A stretch of DNA of 64,000 nt from CALLPQ01 sp964392325 (GTDB taxonomy: Bacteria; Pseudomonadota; Alphaproteobacteria; Caulobacterales; Parvularculaceae), in NCBI GenBank assembly GCA_964392325.1, contig CAYMPJ010000001.1:124001-188000 (forward strand). Reading direction: 5' to 3'. Shown piece by piece: positions 9,108 to 17,728 of this stretch. The translations under genes and the position numbers were made by a program. The notes under the pieces were generated by a model. The model saw only the letters and a program-made list of their open reading frames with translations. It ran no database searches and had not been told where the DNA came from. Position 1 is the stretch's first letter. Each line of letters begins with the position of its first letter.

Positions 9108-10213
9108 TATACAAATAATTCCGGGAAATGGATATTAAAAAACTGTTTTAAGGGTTCAAGCCCCGGCGCGGTGAGATTGTTTCTAAAATGGCCCTCCACA
9201 CGAGGCATAAGATCGAGATAACGCATTTTTCCATCACGGCGCGCCAGCCGCACAAAGATGCCAAGAATTTTTGCATTTCGTTGCGCCCCCAAAAGGGCAT
9301 ATTCAAATTCAAATTGCTCTCTCATAGAGCCATCCATTGCAAGGGCATCGCAATAGAAATTTAAAATATGAGGCACTAAATCCGGCGTTACATCGCGGCG
9401 GGCATCTTCGAGTAGGGAGACCAGATCATAGGGTTTGTGACCGATTAAACCATCTTGAAAATCAATCAAACCGGTACGCGCGGCCCCCTTTCTATCTGGC
9501 AACCACAATAAATTTTCCGCATGATAATCGCGCAACACCAATACGCTAGGGCTTGATAGCTGGCGCAAAAGCCCCTGCCATAGCGAATTATATTCTTCCA
9601 TAATCGCTTGCGATAAGGGCGTACTATTTTTCTCGGGCCAGTAATACTCCGCTAAAAGATGAACTTCAGCCATCATAGCAGTTTCATCATAGGTCAGTAT
9701 TTCATAGGGTTTTTCCGGAATAATATTTTGTTTGGCAATGTGCGCTAAGGCCAGAGCGGCATTTTCATAGAGCGTTTTTTCAGTGCAAGGTGTCTGCTTT
9801 AGGTGCTCTGCATAAAGATCATCCCCTAAATCCTCAATGAGGGCAAACCCCTCGCTGGCATTCATGTCATAGATGATTGGCGCAGAAAGGCCGTGGGCGG
9901 TTAATCCAGCGGCTATGGCTTTAAAGGCGATCATATCCGAGCCAGCCAATCTTGCGCTGGCATTATAGCCAAGGGCTTTTCGCTCATCGGGGGTCGCATG
10001 GGGCGGGCACAGCGCGGATTCCAGATTTTGCGGTGCATTCATCAAGAGAGCGGTTTTACCGTTCAGCTCAACGCGCTCATAAGAACGCGTTGACGCATCT
10101 GCGGTCAGGGCTTGGCGTTTAGCGTCGCCCCATCCGGCATTTTGCAAAAACTGAGTTGCTAATTTCGCTCGCATAATCTTATCTGAGTGACCTGATTCTT
10201 GAGTGGTGTTCAT
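9107..10213 (-). CDS. amgK: aminoglycoside phosphotransferase-fold kinase, probable N-acetylmuramate/N-acetylglucosamine kinase
   Basis: This 368-residue protein has an APH-type kinase fold. The catalytic block LRDYHAENLLWLPDRKG and the metal-binding IDFQDGLIGHKPYDL are followed by SLLEDARRDV, a signature of the AmgK group. The predicted reaction is anomeric phosphorylation of recycled MurNAc, feeding MurU, whose gene overlaps by one base downstream. The N-terminal nucleotide pocket shows TADASTRSYERVEL. The gene lies 67 bp downstream of tsaE. The order tsaE-amgK-murU-addB-addA is recurrent in alphaproteobacteria and may reflect a cell-wall/DNA-repair operon. An older and less likely reading is choline or aminoglycoside kinase. 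Confidence 0.88.
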   Translation of the reverse strand: MNTTQESGHSDKIMRAKLATQFLQNAGWGDAKRQALTADASTRSYERVELNGKTALLMNAPQNLESALCPPHATPDERKALGYNASARLAGSDMIAFKAIAAGLTAHGLSAPIIYDMNASEGFALIEDLGDDLYAEHLKQTPCTEKTLYENAALALAHIAKQNIIPEKPYEILTYDETAMMAEVHLLAEYYWPEKNSTPLSQAIMEEYNSLWQGLLRQLSSPSVLVLRDYHAENLLWLPDRKGAARTGLIDFQDGLIGHKPYDLVSLLEDARRDVTPDLVPHILNFYCDALAMDGSMREQFEFEYALLGAQRNAKILGIFVRLARRDGKMRYLDLMPRVEGHFRNNLTAPGLEPLKQFFNIHFPELFV

Positions 10214-10280
10214 CTAAATTACTCTTGCTGATCGTTTTTAAGGTTGGGCGCAAATTGGGCGTTGGTCATTTAACGGGGGG

Positions 10281-10796
10281 TCATTTAGCGGGGGGCTTGA
10301 AGTTGGCCGTGTTCATTCCAGCATCCATTATCCGGGTCTCCCATGAGTGGTCACCGATAAAATTGATAGTTCGGGCACTTACGACCGGATTTCCCGTTTC
10401 ATCATAGACCGGATTAATGGAGATGATCAGGCAGTTCGGGGGCAATAGCTCGGCAATGCGCTCGGCCCACTCTATCAAACAAATATCATTTTCCATTGCC
10501 TCTTCTATACGCAATTCATAAACATCACTCGCCTTTTCAAGGCGATAAAGATCATAATGGTGAATGGGCGCGCGATCACCATCATAACTTTCTACGAGGG
10601 TAAAGGTTGGGCTTGGGATATCGCTCGGGGGTTTGAGCGTGCAAGCCGCTTGAATGGCGGCCCTGCATAGGGTCGATTTTCCCGCCCCTAATGGCCCGGC
10701 GAGGCAGATAATATCACCGCCCTTGAGTATGGTGCCAAGGCGCGCGCCAACCGCCTTACTTTCGGCTTCCTCAGATATTGTCAGAGTTAAAGTCAT
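10281..10796 (-). CDS. tsaE: tRNA threonylcarbamoyladenosine biosynthesis ATPase TsaE
   Basis: This 171-residue P-loop protein is the ATPase of the TsaBDE machine that adds t6A at position 37 of ANN-decoding tRNAs. It has Walker A GPLGAGKSTLCR and the diagnostic block PSPTFTLVESYDG. HHYDLYRL and CLIEWAER also match the family. The C-terminal part from about residue 130 (NPVYDETGNPVVSARTINF and beyond) is less conserved. It heads the minus-strand run tsaE-amgK-murU-addB-addA. A 26-codon open frame ends two bases before its start and might couple translation. Confidence 0.95.
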   Translation of the reverse strand: MTLTLTISEEAESKAVGARLGTILKGGDIICLAGPLGAGKSTLCRAAIQAACTLKPPSDIPSPTFTLVESYDGDRAPIHHYDLYRLEKASDVYELRIEEAMENDICLIEWAERIAELLPPNCLIISINPVYDETGNPVVSARTINFIGDHSWETRIMDAGMNTANFKPPAK

Positions 10797-10798
10797 AT

Positions 10799-10879
10799 CT
10801 AGGCTTTACGCCATTTCTTGCCGGAATCAATGAGGCGGGACACTTTGCGCTGGCGTAAAAGATTGGGTTTTTTAGCCAT
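10799..10879 (-). CDS. possible 26-aa basic leader peptide upstream of tsaE
   Basis: From an ATG at 10879, the frame MAKKPNLLRQRKVSRLIDSG continues for six more mostly basic residues and stops at 10799, two bases before the tsaE ATG. The product is strongly basic. There is a purine-rich stretch (AGAGGGC) but it directly abuts the ATG, which is too close for a good ribosome site. It could be a coupled leader peptide or a chance frame. Confidence 0.25.
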   Translation of the reverse strand: MAKKPNLLRQRKVSRLIDSGKKWRKA

Positions 10880-10970
10880 GCCCTCTTGCGATCAACGCCA
10901 AGAGGCTTAAATACCTCACTGCAGCTTATTATTTCTACCAAGCTGCCCAACCCATAAGAGCGAGCGATTT

Positions 10971-11291
10971 ATGCCTAAAATTATCTATGTTGAACACAAC
11001 GGAACCCGTCATGAATTTGAGGGTGAAAAAGGCCTGAGCGTGATGGAGGTGGGTGTAAAAAACATGGTGCCGGGCATTGATGCAGATTGCGGCGGGGCGT
11101 GCGCCTGCGCGACCTGTCATGTTTATGTGGATGATGCATGGGTTGCAAAAACCGGAAAACCTGAGGCCATGGAGGAATCCATGCTCGATTTTGCCTCGGA
11201 GCCCAAAGAGACCTCACGCCTTTCCTGTCAGATTACCGTCAAAGACGAGCTTGATGGCCTGATCGTGCATTTACCCGAATTCCAAGGATAA
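10971..11291 (+). CDS. 2Fe-2S ferredoxin, adrenodoxin/putidaredoxin type
   Basis: This 106-residue electron carrier has the vertebrate/bacterial [2Fe-2S] pattern C-x5-C-x2-C-x36-C, at Cys40, Cys46, Cys49 and Cys86. An extra cysteine lies at position 44 in CGGACACATCH. The acidic stretch following MEESMLDFASEP is the usual partner-docking region. Proteins of this group feed P450s or Fe-S cluster assembly; no P450 or oxygenase is adjacent, so the partner is unknown. It is monocistronic: the flanking minus-strand tsaE is divergent and mmcB has its own promoter. Family assignment is firm. Confidence 0.95.
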   Translation: MPKIIYVEHNGTRHEFEGEKGLSVMEVGVKNMVPGIDADCGGACACATCHVYVDDAWVAKTGKPEAMEESMLDFASEPKETSRLSCQITVKDELDGLIVHLPEFQG

Positions 11292-11395
11292 GACGGGTTA
11301 AGGGGTAAGCGTATCTCAAGTCTATAAGGCTTGAGCTCACTCTTTCACATTTCCGGCTAAAAAATGAGGGCAATCGCTGATCGGTCGCAGCCCTC

Positions 11396-11439
11396 TTGAT
11401 TTTAAAATGTTCTCATGGTTTCATGAACAAATGAAGAAC
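11396..11439 (+). promoter_or_regulatory. SOS promoter of mmcB with LexA box
   Basis: GAAC at 11425-11428 and GAAC at 11436-11439 are separated by exactly 7 bp, which is the alphaproteobacterial LexA box (GTTC-N7-GTTC read on the other strand). A plausible promoter precedes it: TTGATT at 11396-11401, a 17-bp spacer and TTTCAT at 11419-11424. The box would cover the transcription start, so LexA bound here should block transcription. Confidence 0.75.
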
Positions 11440-11976
11440 ATGCCTGCACTTTTCGATCAACCCCCTCAGATTTTCACCCAAGAGACTAATCCGGGCGAAA
11501 ATGTAAAAAGGGAGTATCTCTCTGCTGGTAAAGCGAGCGCGCCAAACCTCTCTGGCGACCGGCCACAAACCACACAACTGATCACAAGGGGCACATATCG
11601 CTTTTTAAGCGGCCTTGATTATACGCCTCTTTGTGAATTTAAACTCGCATCTGGCCGCCGCGCCGATTTGGTCGCCATTAACGCCAAGGGCCATATTATC
11701 ATGGTTGAGGTTAAATCCTGCACTGCAGATTTTTCCGTGGACCAAAAGTGGACCGACTATATAGGGTTTTGCGATGCATTTTATTTTGCTGTTGCCCCTG
11801 ATTTTCCCGTTGATCTTCTCCCCGCATCTCATGGTTTGATCATCGCTGATGCCTATGGAGCTATGATCAAGCGCCCTGCAACAGAGTGCAAGCTTGTCGC
11901 CGCGCGGCGCAAGGCCGTCACTTTGCGTATCGCACGTCAATCATTGTCGCGGTTACAGGCCCTTAGCATGATGTAA
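11440..11976 (+). CDS. mmcB: MmcB family DNA repair protein
   Basis: This protein is of the MmcB family, linked to mitomycin C resistance in Caulobacter. The core shows a PD-(D/E)XK nuclease-like pattern: CEFKLASGRRADLVAI followed by IIMVEVKSCTADF. A conserved region follows, KWTDYIGFCDAFYFAVAP. I choose the ATG at 11440 (178 aa) because two earlier in-frame ATGs (11407, 11431) would put the promoter or LexA box inside the gene. With this start the message would be nearly leaderless, so the start remains uncertain. The LexA box right at its front agrees with the known SOS control of mmcB. Confidence 0.9.
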   Translation: MPALFDQPPQIFTQETNPGENVKREYLSAGKASAPNLSGDRPQTTQLITRGTYRFLSGLDYTPLCEFKLASGRRADLVAINAKGHIIMVEVKSCTADFSVDQKWTDYIGFCDAFYFAVAPDFPVDLLPASHGLIIADAYGAMIKRPATECKLVAARRKAVTLRIARQSLSRLQALSMM

Positions 11977-12076
11977 AGAACGCAAATATATCGGGCGTGC
12001 CTTGCTTATACCTTAGTTAGTGATAAAATAATGGTCACAAAATATTGTTAGGCCACACATTCAACCGATTGATATA

Positions 12077-12499
12077 ATGAAGCTTTCAAAAATATATATC
12101 CTGATGCTGATTATATTTCTATCCGCGGGGAGTCCTTTTGCGAGTGCGCTGCAATTAGAAGAATTTGTAAAACGCCAGAACAATCTTGTTAGCCTTTCCG
12201 GAGTTTTTGGTGAATTGCATCATATTCGCCGTACCTGTGTTCCCGCTTTAGAGAGCACAATTTGGCGAGATCGAATGCAGAATTTAGTATCGCTGGAAGA
12301 GCCGGACAGTGAAACGCATTTGAAAATGGTTACAGCTTTTAACGATGGGTTTCAAAAATCCAAATCGCGTTTTTCCCAGTGCACCAAGTCCGCTCAGGAA
12401 GAAGGGAAAAACCTGGCCTTTCGCGGTGCCACGCTTGTGAGGGATCTCACCGACCCCCTGGAAGAGAGTATTGCAACGCCAGCCTTGCAGACATTTTAA
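12077..12499 (+). CDS. TIGR02301 family protein, exported, unknown function
   Basis: This 140-residue protein starts with a signal peptide (MKLSKIYILMLIIFLSAGSP, cleavage likely near ASALQ at residues 23-25). The mature part, with GVFGELHHIRRTCVP and FNDGFQKSKSRFSQCTKSA, matches the TIGR02301 family of alphaproteobacterial periplasmic proteins with two conserved cysteines (about positions 54 and 102), which may form a disulfide. The function is not known. It converges on the dihydroorotase gene with a 21-bp gap. Confidence 0.8.
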   Translation: MKLSKIYILMLIIFLSAGSPFASALQLEEFVKRQNNLVSLSGVFGELHHIRRTCVPALESTIWRDRMQNLVSLEEPDSETHLKMVTAFNDGFQKSKSRFSQCTKSAQEEGKNLAFRGATLVRDLTDPLEESIATPALQTF

Positions 12500-12520
12500 A
12501 AAAATTTACAAAATAAAAGT

Positions 12521-13855
12521 TTATGCAGGCATCGTATCTTGAAAGCGTACCGGCTCGCCAATAGGCTCGCCAATTAAACTATCATCCCACATAACTTTTT
12601 GCCCGCGAATGATTGTACCAATCGCTTTGCCTGTCACATCCATCCCGTCAAACGGGGTCCATCCGGATTTAGTGGCCATATCTTCATGACGCAATGTATA
12701 GGTCTTTTTCAGATCGACAATTGTAAAATCTGCATCATATCCAATAGCAATGCGCCCTTTACAGGCAATGTTAAATACGCGGTTTGGTCCGTGGGCGGTT
12801 AAATCTACAAACCGGGTCAAAGATAAACGCCCTTGGGCAACATGATTTAGCATCACCGACACCAGCGTTTGCACGCCCGGCATTCCCGAAGGAGAGGCAG
12901 GATAAGGTTTTTCTTTTTCTTCTCTTGTATGGGGCGCGTGATCTGTACCGATGACATCAAAAACCCCTTGATGCAACCCATGCCAAAGACCCATACGGTG
13001 ATGGGCGCTGCGCACAGGTGGATTTTGCTGTGCCATTCCGCCAAGGCGCTCATAACAATCAGGCGCCTCCAAGGTGAGGTGTTGCGGTGTAATTTCAGCG
13101 GTTGCAATATCCTTATTTGCGGCAAGAAGGGGAATCTCTTCTGCTGTGGATACATGAAGAACATGAACCCGGCGGCCCGTTTCTCTGGCGAGACGCAATA
13201 AGCGATTGGTGCATTTTAACGCCGCGGCGTCGCTGCGCACTTCCGGATGGGAGGTCCAATCGCCGGGGCGGATTTTCTCTGTTCCCGCACGGAGTAATTC
13301 TTCATCTTCGGAATGAATTGCAACGCGCCTTCGCCCATGAGCAAGAATTTCGCGCACGCCTGCATCATCTTCCACAAGCAAATCACCAGTAGATGCCCCC
13401 ATAAATATTTTAACCCCGCACACACCCGGCAAGGTTTCCAGTTCCGCGAGCTCACGCGGATTATGATGGGTCGCGCCTACATAGAAAGCATGATCGCACC
13501 CCATACGCCCTTTGGCCCGCGATAATTTATCTTCAATGGCTTCCTTGGTGATGGTCAGCGGATTGGTGTTAGGCATTTCAAAAACAGTTGTCACGCCGCC
13601 CAATATGGCTGCCCGCCCGCCGCTGGCCAGATCCTCTTTATAATCGAGGCCGGGCTCGCGAAAATGCACTTGTGTGTCAATGACACCGGGAAGTATATGC
13701 AATCCGGTACAGTCAATCACCTGATCGCCATGCGCATCAGCAGGCACATCCAGCATCACAATCTTTCCGTCACGCACGCCTAGATTGCGAGTCCCCTCTC
13801 CGTCATGATTGACGACAATACCATTTTTCAAAATCATATCGAAGGTTTCGGCCAT
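12521..13855 (-). CDS. dihydroorotase (amidohydrolase), with a Gln in place of the first metal-binding His
   Basis: This 444-residue amidohydrolase is of the class I dihydroorotase/allantoinase type and is predicted to close carbamoyl aspartate to dihydroorotate in pyrimidine synthesis. The start MAETFDMILKNG at 13855 is preferred over an upstream in-frame ATG. Conserved pieces are VIDTQVHFREPG (residues 58-69), the carbamylated Lys in GVKIFMGASTG, the metal His residues in AIHSEDE and LHVSTAEE, and the catalytic Asp in IGTDHAPHT. The canonical HxH is here Gln62-Val-His64, so one metal ligand is changed. I recall similar variants in relatives, so this may be a subgroup trait. It is not clustered with other pyr genes. 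Confidence 0.88.
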   Translation of the reverse strand: MAETFDMILKNGIVVNHDGEGTRNLGVRDGKIVMLDVPADAHGDQVIDCTGLHILPGVIDTQVHFREPGLDYKEDLASGGRAAILGGVTTVFEMPNTNPLTITKEAIEDKLSRAKGRMGCDHAFYVGATHHNPRELAELETLPGVCGVKIFMGASTGDLLVEDDAGVREILAHGRRRVAIHSEDEELLRAGTEKIRPGDWTSHPEVRSDAAALKCTNRLLRLARETGRRVHVLHVSTAEEIPLLAANKDIATAEITPQHLTLEAPDCYERLGGMAQQNPPVRSAHHRMGLWHGLHQGVFDVIGTDHAPHTREEKEKPYPASPSGMPGVQTLVSVMLNHVAQGRLSLTRFVDLTAHGPNRVFNIACKGRIAIGYDADFTIVDLKKTYTLRHEDMATKSGWTPFDGMDVTGKAIGTIIRGQKVMWDDSLIGEPIGEPVRFQDTMPA

Positions 13856-14058
13856 GCTATGTCCTCGGGGGCTAGGGGAGTGAATTTCACATCGGTTATA
13901 AAAATGATTTGGACCAACTGCAAGGATATCGGCCCGCATCCGTAAAATGGTGCCTTTTTGAATATGAACCGACCATTTTGACGAGGATTTTTACAAATTT
14001 TGCGGATAAGACCTTTCAGGGTCTTCACAAACTGTTTTTGTGCGCTTAACTGACAATT

Positions 14059-15101
14059 ATGACCGATCAACAAGATAATCCGAATTCTTGCTTTATCCCC
14101 CTTAATGACCGTGCTTTTATTTTAACGCAAGGGGATGATGTCCGAGACTTTCTGCAAAATCTCATCTCCAATGATATCGATAGCGTTAAGAAGGACGGCC
14201 TTGGGTTTACAACCCTTTTGAGCCCACAAGGGAAAATAGCCTATGAGTTTTTCCTGCTTCCCGCGCGCGATGGTTTTATCATCGATTGTCATACGGATTT
14301 TCTGGAAACCCTGTTAAAACGCCTCAAGCTCTATAAATTACGGGCAAAAGTGAGCTTAACGGATGTAAGTGATGAATGGGGCGTTTATGCCGATATTGCC
14401 AACAAATTTGGCGGTCATGACGATATAATATCGCTGCCCGATCCGCGCCTTAACGCGCTTGGCACACGCCATTACGCTACAAAAAACATTTTAGAGAGTG
14501 CGTTTTCCGGGCAATGTCTAAATGACCTTTCCACTTATCATGCAATAGAATTGCTCAATGGTGTCCCTGCGCTCGGCGTGACCTTTCAACCGGAAAAAAT
14601 GTTCATTCTCGATTTGAATTATGATGCGCTGAGCGGTGTGTGTTATAAAAAAGGGTGTTTCGTTGGGCAGGAAGTCACGAGCCGCATGAAACGCAAAGGC
14701 GAAATTCGCAAGCGAACCATGATTGTCCATAGTGATGAATTACTGGAAGAAGGCGCCGATATATTAAGCGGTGATACCAAGATCGGCTCTGTCATGGGTT
14801 CCGCTATGATCTCAAATGATATTTGCCCAACAACAAAATACGCATCNNNNNNNNNNNNNNNNNNNNNNNNNNNNNNNNNNNNNNNNNNNNNNNNNNNNNN
14901 NNNNNNNNNNNNNNNNNNNNNNNNNNNNNNNNNNNNNNNNNNNNNNTCATGGGTTCCGCTATGATCTCAAATGATATTTGCCCAACAACAAAATACGCAT
15001 CTTTGGCGCTTATTCGATTGGACAGGTTGGAAACTGCGGATCAGAGCGCTCTCCTATCTGGAGAGCAGAAAATTATGATTACCCGGCCCAACTATCTTTG
15101 A
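14059..15101 (+). CDS. ygfZ: YgfZ/GcvT-domain folate-binding protein, interrupted by an assembly gap
   Basis: The product belongs to the YgfZ family of tetrahydrofolate-binding proteins that help Fe-S enzyme maturation. The hallmark KKGCFVGQEVTSRMKRKG is present, and the N-terminal FILTQGDDVRDFLQNLISND is typical. The gene is broken at 14847-14946 by 100 N. The same 55 bp lie on both sides of the N run. Deleting the N and one copy (155 bp) restores a single frame that reads through KYASLALIRLDRLE to the stop at 15101, giving about 295 residues, the normal family length. The break is therefore an artefact of scaffolding, not a pseudogene. Confidence 0.9.
14792..15001. repeat. 55-bp exact duplication flanking a scaffold gap
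   Basis: Bases 14792-14846 and 14947-15001 are identical, and the intervening bases are all N. An exact overlap at contig ends is what a de Bruijn assembler with k=55 leaves when it joins contigs with a fixed 100-N spacer. This is an assembly feature, not biology. Confidence 0.95.
14847..14946. other. run of 100 N (scaffold gap)
   Basis: Exactly 100 undetermined bases, the default spacer of scaffolders and sequence databases for gaps of unknown size. The reading-frame argument at the YgfZ gene suggests the true gap is zero or an overlap. Confidence 0.99.
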
Positions 15102-15145
15102 GCAGTAGGCCAGAGCTGAATTATAGAAATTCCCATCATAAAGGC

Positions 15146-15298
15146 TCAATAAACATCAATTTTTTGAGACCGGACAGGAGCTTTTGTTTTAACGCTTTCT
15201 TGCATCTGTGTATTATTTGCAGATAGCGTGTTTTCCGCTCCAGCTCCGACAATCAGTACTAGCAACATAGCTGCTGCACACATTAATCTGATCTTCAT
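15146..15298 (-). CDS. possible small exported peptide, 50 aa
   Basis: An ATG at 15298 opens a 50-residue frame. It starts with a basic n-region and a clear hydrophobic core (MKIRLMCAAAMLLVLIVGAG) and a possible cleavage after GAGA. A short polar tail ends in KIDVY. This is the usual shape of a small secreted or periplasmic peptide. No strong ribosome site is seen; GGGA lies further upstream than ideal. It lies in the 331-bp space between the YgfZ-like gene and tag, in which nothing else was recognised. Confidence 0.45.
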   Translation of the reverse strand: MKIRLMCAAAMLLVLIVGAGAENTLSANNTQMQESVKTKAPVRSQKIDVY

Positions 15299-15432
15299 TA
15301 GTATTAGCCCGTCCCATTTAATTCCCCCAACTAACTCCCCCTTTCAAGTTACCCTATCGACAATAGTTTAATAGCAATTTATCAAGTTAGGTTAACAAGA
15401 CCTAAATTTTACCACCTAAATGAAAGACTATC

Positions 15433-16020
15433 ATGACGAAACCCATCACCCCATATTGCGCTTGGGCCCCCATTGATGATGAGCTTTATCGCCATTATCA
15501 CGATACCGAGTGGGGTATTCCGATCTATGATGATCAGCTTCTGTTTGAAAAATTAATTCTGGACGGTTTTCAGGCTGGTCTGTCGTGGCGTACTATTCTT
15601 TATAAGCGCGAGGCTTTTCGCAAAGCCTTTGATAATTTTGACCCAGTTAAAATTGCCCGGTACACAGATAAAAAAGTTGAGCGCTTATTGAATGATTCCG
15701 CTATTGTGCGATCAAACACAAAAATTCGCGCAACCATTGGCAACGCGCAAGCATGGTTAAAGATTATGGAAGAGGGGGAAGGCGCCTTTTCCAAATTCCT
15801 TTGGGATTTTGTCGACGGGAAACCCTTGGTAAACAAGCACAAAAATTTTCGCGATGCCCCCGTTAAATCGCCTGAAAGCGAAGCCATGTCGAAGGCACTG
15901 AAAAAACACGGGTTTAAATTTTGTGGCCCCGTTATTGTCTATGCTTTTATGCAGGCGGTTGGGATGATTAACGATCATGAACTGGCGTGTCCCAGACATA
16001 AAGCCGTTCAGAGAGTTTAA
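15433..16020 (+). CDS. tag: DNA-3-methyladenine glycosylase I
   Basis: This 195-residue Tag enzyme removes 3-methyladenine from alkylated DNA. The zinc ligands are present: Cys near the N-terminus (YCAWAP), His in YHDTEWGIP, and the C-terminal HELACPRH, which gives the last His and Cys. The helix-hairpin region EKLILDGFQAGLSWRTIL holds the conserved Glu and the base-pocket Trp. GPVIVYAFMQAVGMINDH is also standard. No LexA box was seen upstream. The gene stands alone, converging on the GH13 gene 25 bp away. Confidence 0.96.
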   Translation: MTKPITPYCAWAPIDDELYRHYHDTEWGIPIYDDQLLFEKLILDGFQAGLSWRTILYKREAFRKAFDNFDPVKIARYTDKKVERLLNDSAIVRSNTKIRATIGNAQAWLKIMEEGEGAFSKFLWDFVDGKPLVNKHKNFRDAPVKSPESEAMSKALKKHGFKFCGPVIVYAFMQAVGMINDHELACPRHKAVQRV

Positions 16021-16045
16021 AGCGCGGTCATTTCGTCTAAATATT

Positions 16046-17695
16046 TTATGAATTTTTACTAGGTATACTGATAAACCCGCTATAGGGAGAAATTTTTGAT
16101 GTGCCAGGCTCGCATCCCCCGACATGAAGGGCCGGCTTGGGGATAGCCAAGGACAGGTCTAAAGGTTTATCCGTTAAGTTAAATACGCATGTGCGTATTT
16201 CACCGTCAAAATTTCTTTTAAAAATTAGAAGGTCTGGATGACTGTCTAAAATCTCTATACTGCCCATGCGCAAAGCAGGGCTTGCTTGGCGCAACGCAAT
16301 GATATGTCGATAGAATTGCAAGAGTGAATCTTGTGCTGTGTTTTGCGTTTCAATGCTCAAAGACCGGTGCCGTGGGTCGATAGGCAACCAGGGTTTGACG
16401 GTTGAAAAACCGGCATACGCACCCTCAAATTTCCATGGGATTGGTGTGCGCGCACCGTCGCGGCCCAGAGTTTCAGGCCAATTGGCGATGGCCTCAGGAT
16501 CCTTTAAATCTTCAAAAGATATTTCCGCTTGGGGAAGGCCCAATTCTTCTCCCTGATAAAGAAAAATATTTCCCCGCAAAGACATAAGCAACAGCGCAAT
16601 TAGCCGTGCATAATGCTCGCGGTCGCACTCCCCGCGCCAACGACTAACCACGCGCGGCGCATCATGATTGGAAAATGCCCATGAAGGCCACCCCTCTCCC
16701 TTTGCGCCGGGCCAGTCAGCGATAGAAGATTTCACCAATTGCGCTGTAAGGCTATTTGCATATAAAAAATCAAACCCATAGGCGGTATTTAAATGCGTTT
16801 CATCCTTGGTGTAGTCTTTCATTTGACTAAGGGGAAAAGGTCCGGCAATTTCTGCGACAGTAAATCGATCAGGGTATTGATCAATAAATTTTCGAATACG
16901 TTTGACGAATGTCAGCATGGCTGGTTGCGACATATTATCGGTATGGCGTTGAAAATCAAATGGCCGCGTGGGGGGATATTTAAAATTTGTTTCAACCGGA
17001 TTGTCTTTCAGATGCGTGTCATGCATACCGAAATTTAAGGCGTCGAGGCGGAAGCCATCAACGCCGCGCTCTAACCAGAAGCGCGTTACATCCAAGATGG
17101 CATCTTGGACGTCTTTATTATGCAAATTTAAATCTGGTTGTTGGCGCAAAAAATTATGGAAATAATATTGACCCCGCCTGGCATCCCACTCCCAAGCTCC
17201 CATCCCGAAAACGCTTTGCCAATTATTTGGCGGCGTGCCATCAACTTTTGCATCGGCCCAGACATACCAGTCGGATTTTTCATTTGTCCGGCTTTGGCGA
17301 CTTTCCTGAAACCATGGATGTTGATCGGAGCTATGGGAATAAACCTGATCGATGATCACCTTTAACTTTAGATCATGCGCCTTTTCTATCAAGCCATCAA
17401 AATCATCCATGGACCCGAAAACCGGATCAACATCACAAAAGTCTGAAATATCATAGCCAAAATCGGCAAGCGGGGATTTAAAAAAGGGCGATAACCAGAT
17501 CCCGTCTACACCCAATGACGCAACATGGTCCAGCGCGCTGGTTATACCGGGCAAATCGCCAATGCCATCCCCATTGCTATCTTTAAAACTGGCAGGATAA
17601 ATCTGATAAAAAATAGCCCCCCTCCACCACTCTATTTTTCCAGAGTTAAGGTCTCCGGCTAAGGGAGAATGTTGCTTTTTATCAGGGGGCTGCAT
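16046..17695 (-). CDS. GH13 alpha-glucosidase / oligo-1,6-glucosidase-like
   Basis: This roughly 549-residue glycoside hydrolase family 13 enzyme cleaves alpha-glucosidic bonds. Conserved region I reads YQIYPASFKDSNGDGIGDL. The nucleophile Asp is in GVDGFRLDAL, the acid/base Glu in TVAEIAGP, and the transition-state Asp in FSNHDAPR. GDLPGITSALDHVASLGVDG indicates the oligo-1,6-glucosidase/trehalose-type subgroup. No signal peptide is seen, so it acts in the cytoplasm on imported sugars. I set the start at 17695 (MQPPDKKQHS), because further upstream the frame runs over a promoter and palindromic operator. No sugar transporter lies nearby. Confidence 0.92.
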   Translation of the reverse strand: MQPPDKKQHSPLAGDLNSGKIEWWRGAIFYQIYPASFKDSNGDGIGDLPGITSALDHVASLGVDGIWLSPFFKSPLADFGYDISDFCDVDPVFGSMDDFDGLIEKAHDLKLKVIIDQVYSHSSDQHPWFQESRQSRTNEKSDWYVWADAKVDGTPPNNWQSVFGMGAWEWDARRGQYYFHNFLRQQPDLNLHNKDVQDAILDVTRFWLERGVDGFRLDALNFGMHDTHLKDNPVETNFKYPPTRPFDFQRHTDNMSQPAMLTFVKRIRKFIDQYPDRFTVAEIAGPFPLSQMKDYTKDETHLNTAYGFDFLYANSLTAQLVKSSIADWPGAKGEGWPSWAFSNHDAPRVVSRWRGECDREHYARLIALLLMSLRGNIFLYQGEELGLPQAEISFEDLKDPEAIANWPETLGRDGARTPIPWKFEGAYAGFSTVKPWLPIDPRHRSLSIETQNTAQDSLLQFYRHIIALRQASPALRMGSIEILDSHPDLLIFKRNFDGEIRTCVFNLTDKPLDLSLAIPKPALHVGGCEPGTSKISPYSGFISIPSKNS

Positions 17696-17728
17696 GATAT
17701 GATCCCAATGGAAGCTGGAATTAAAGTC

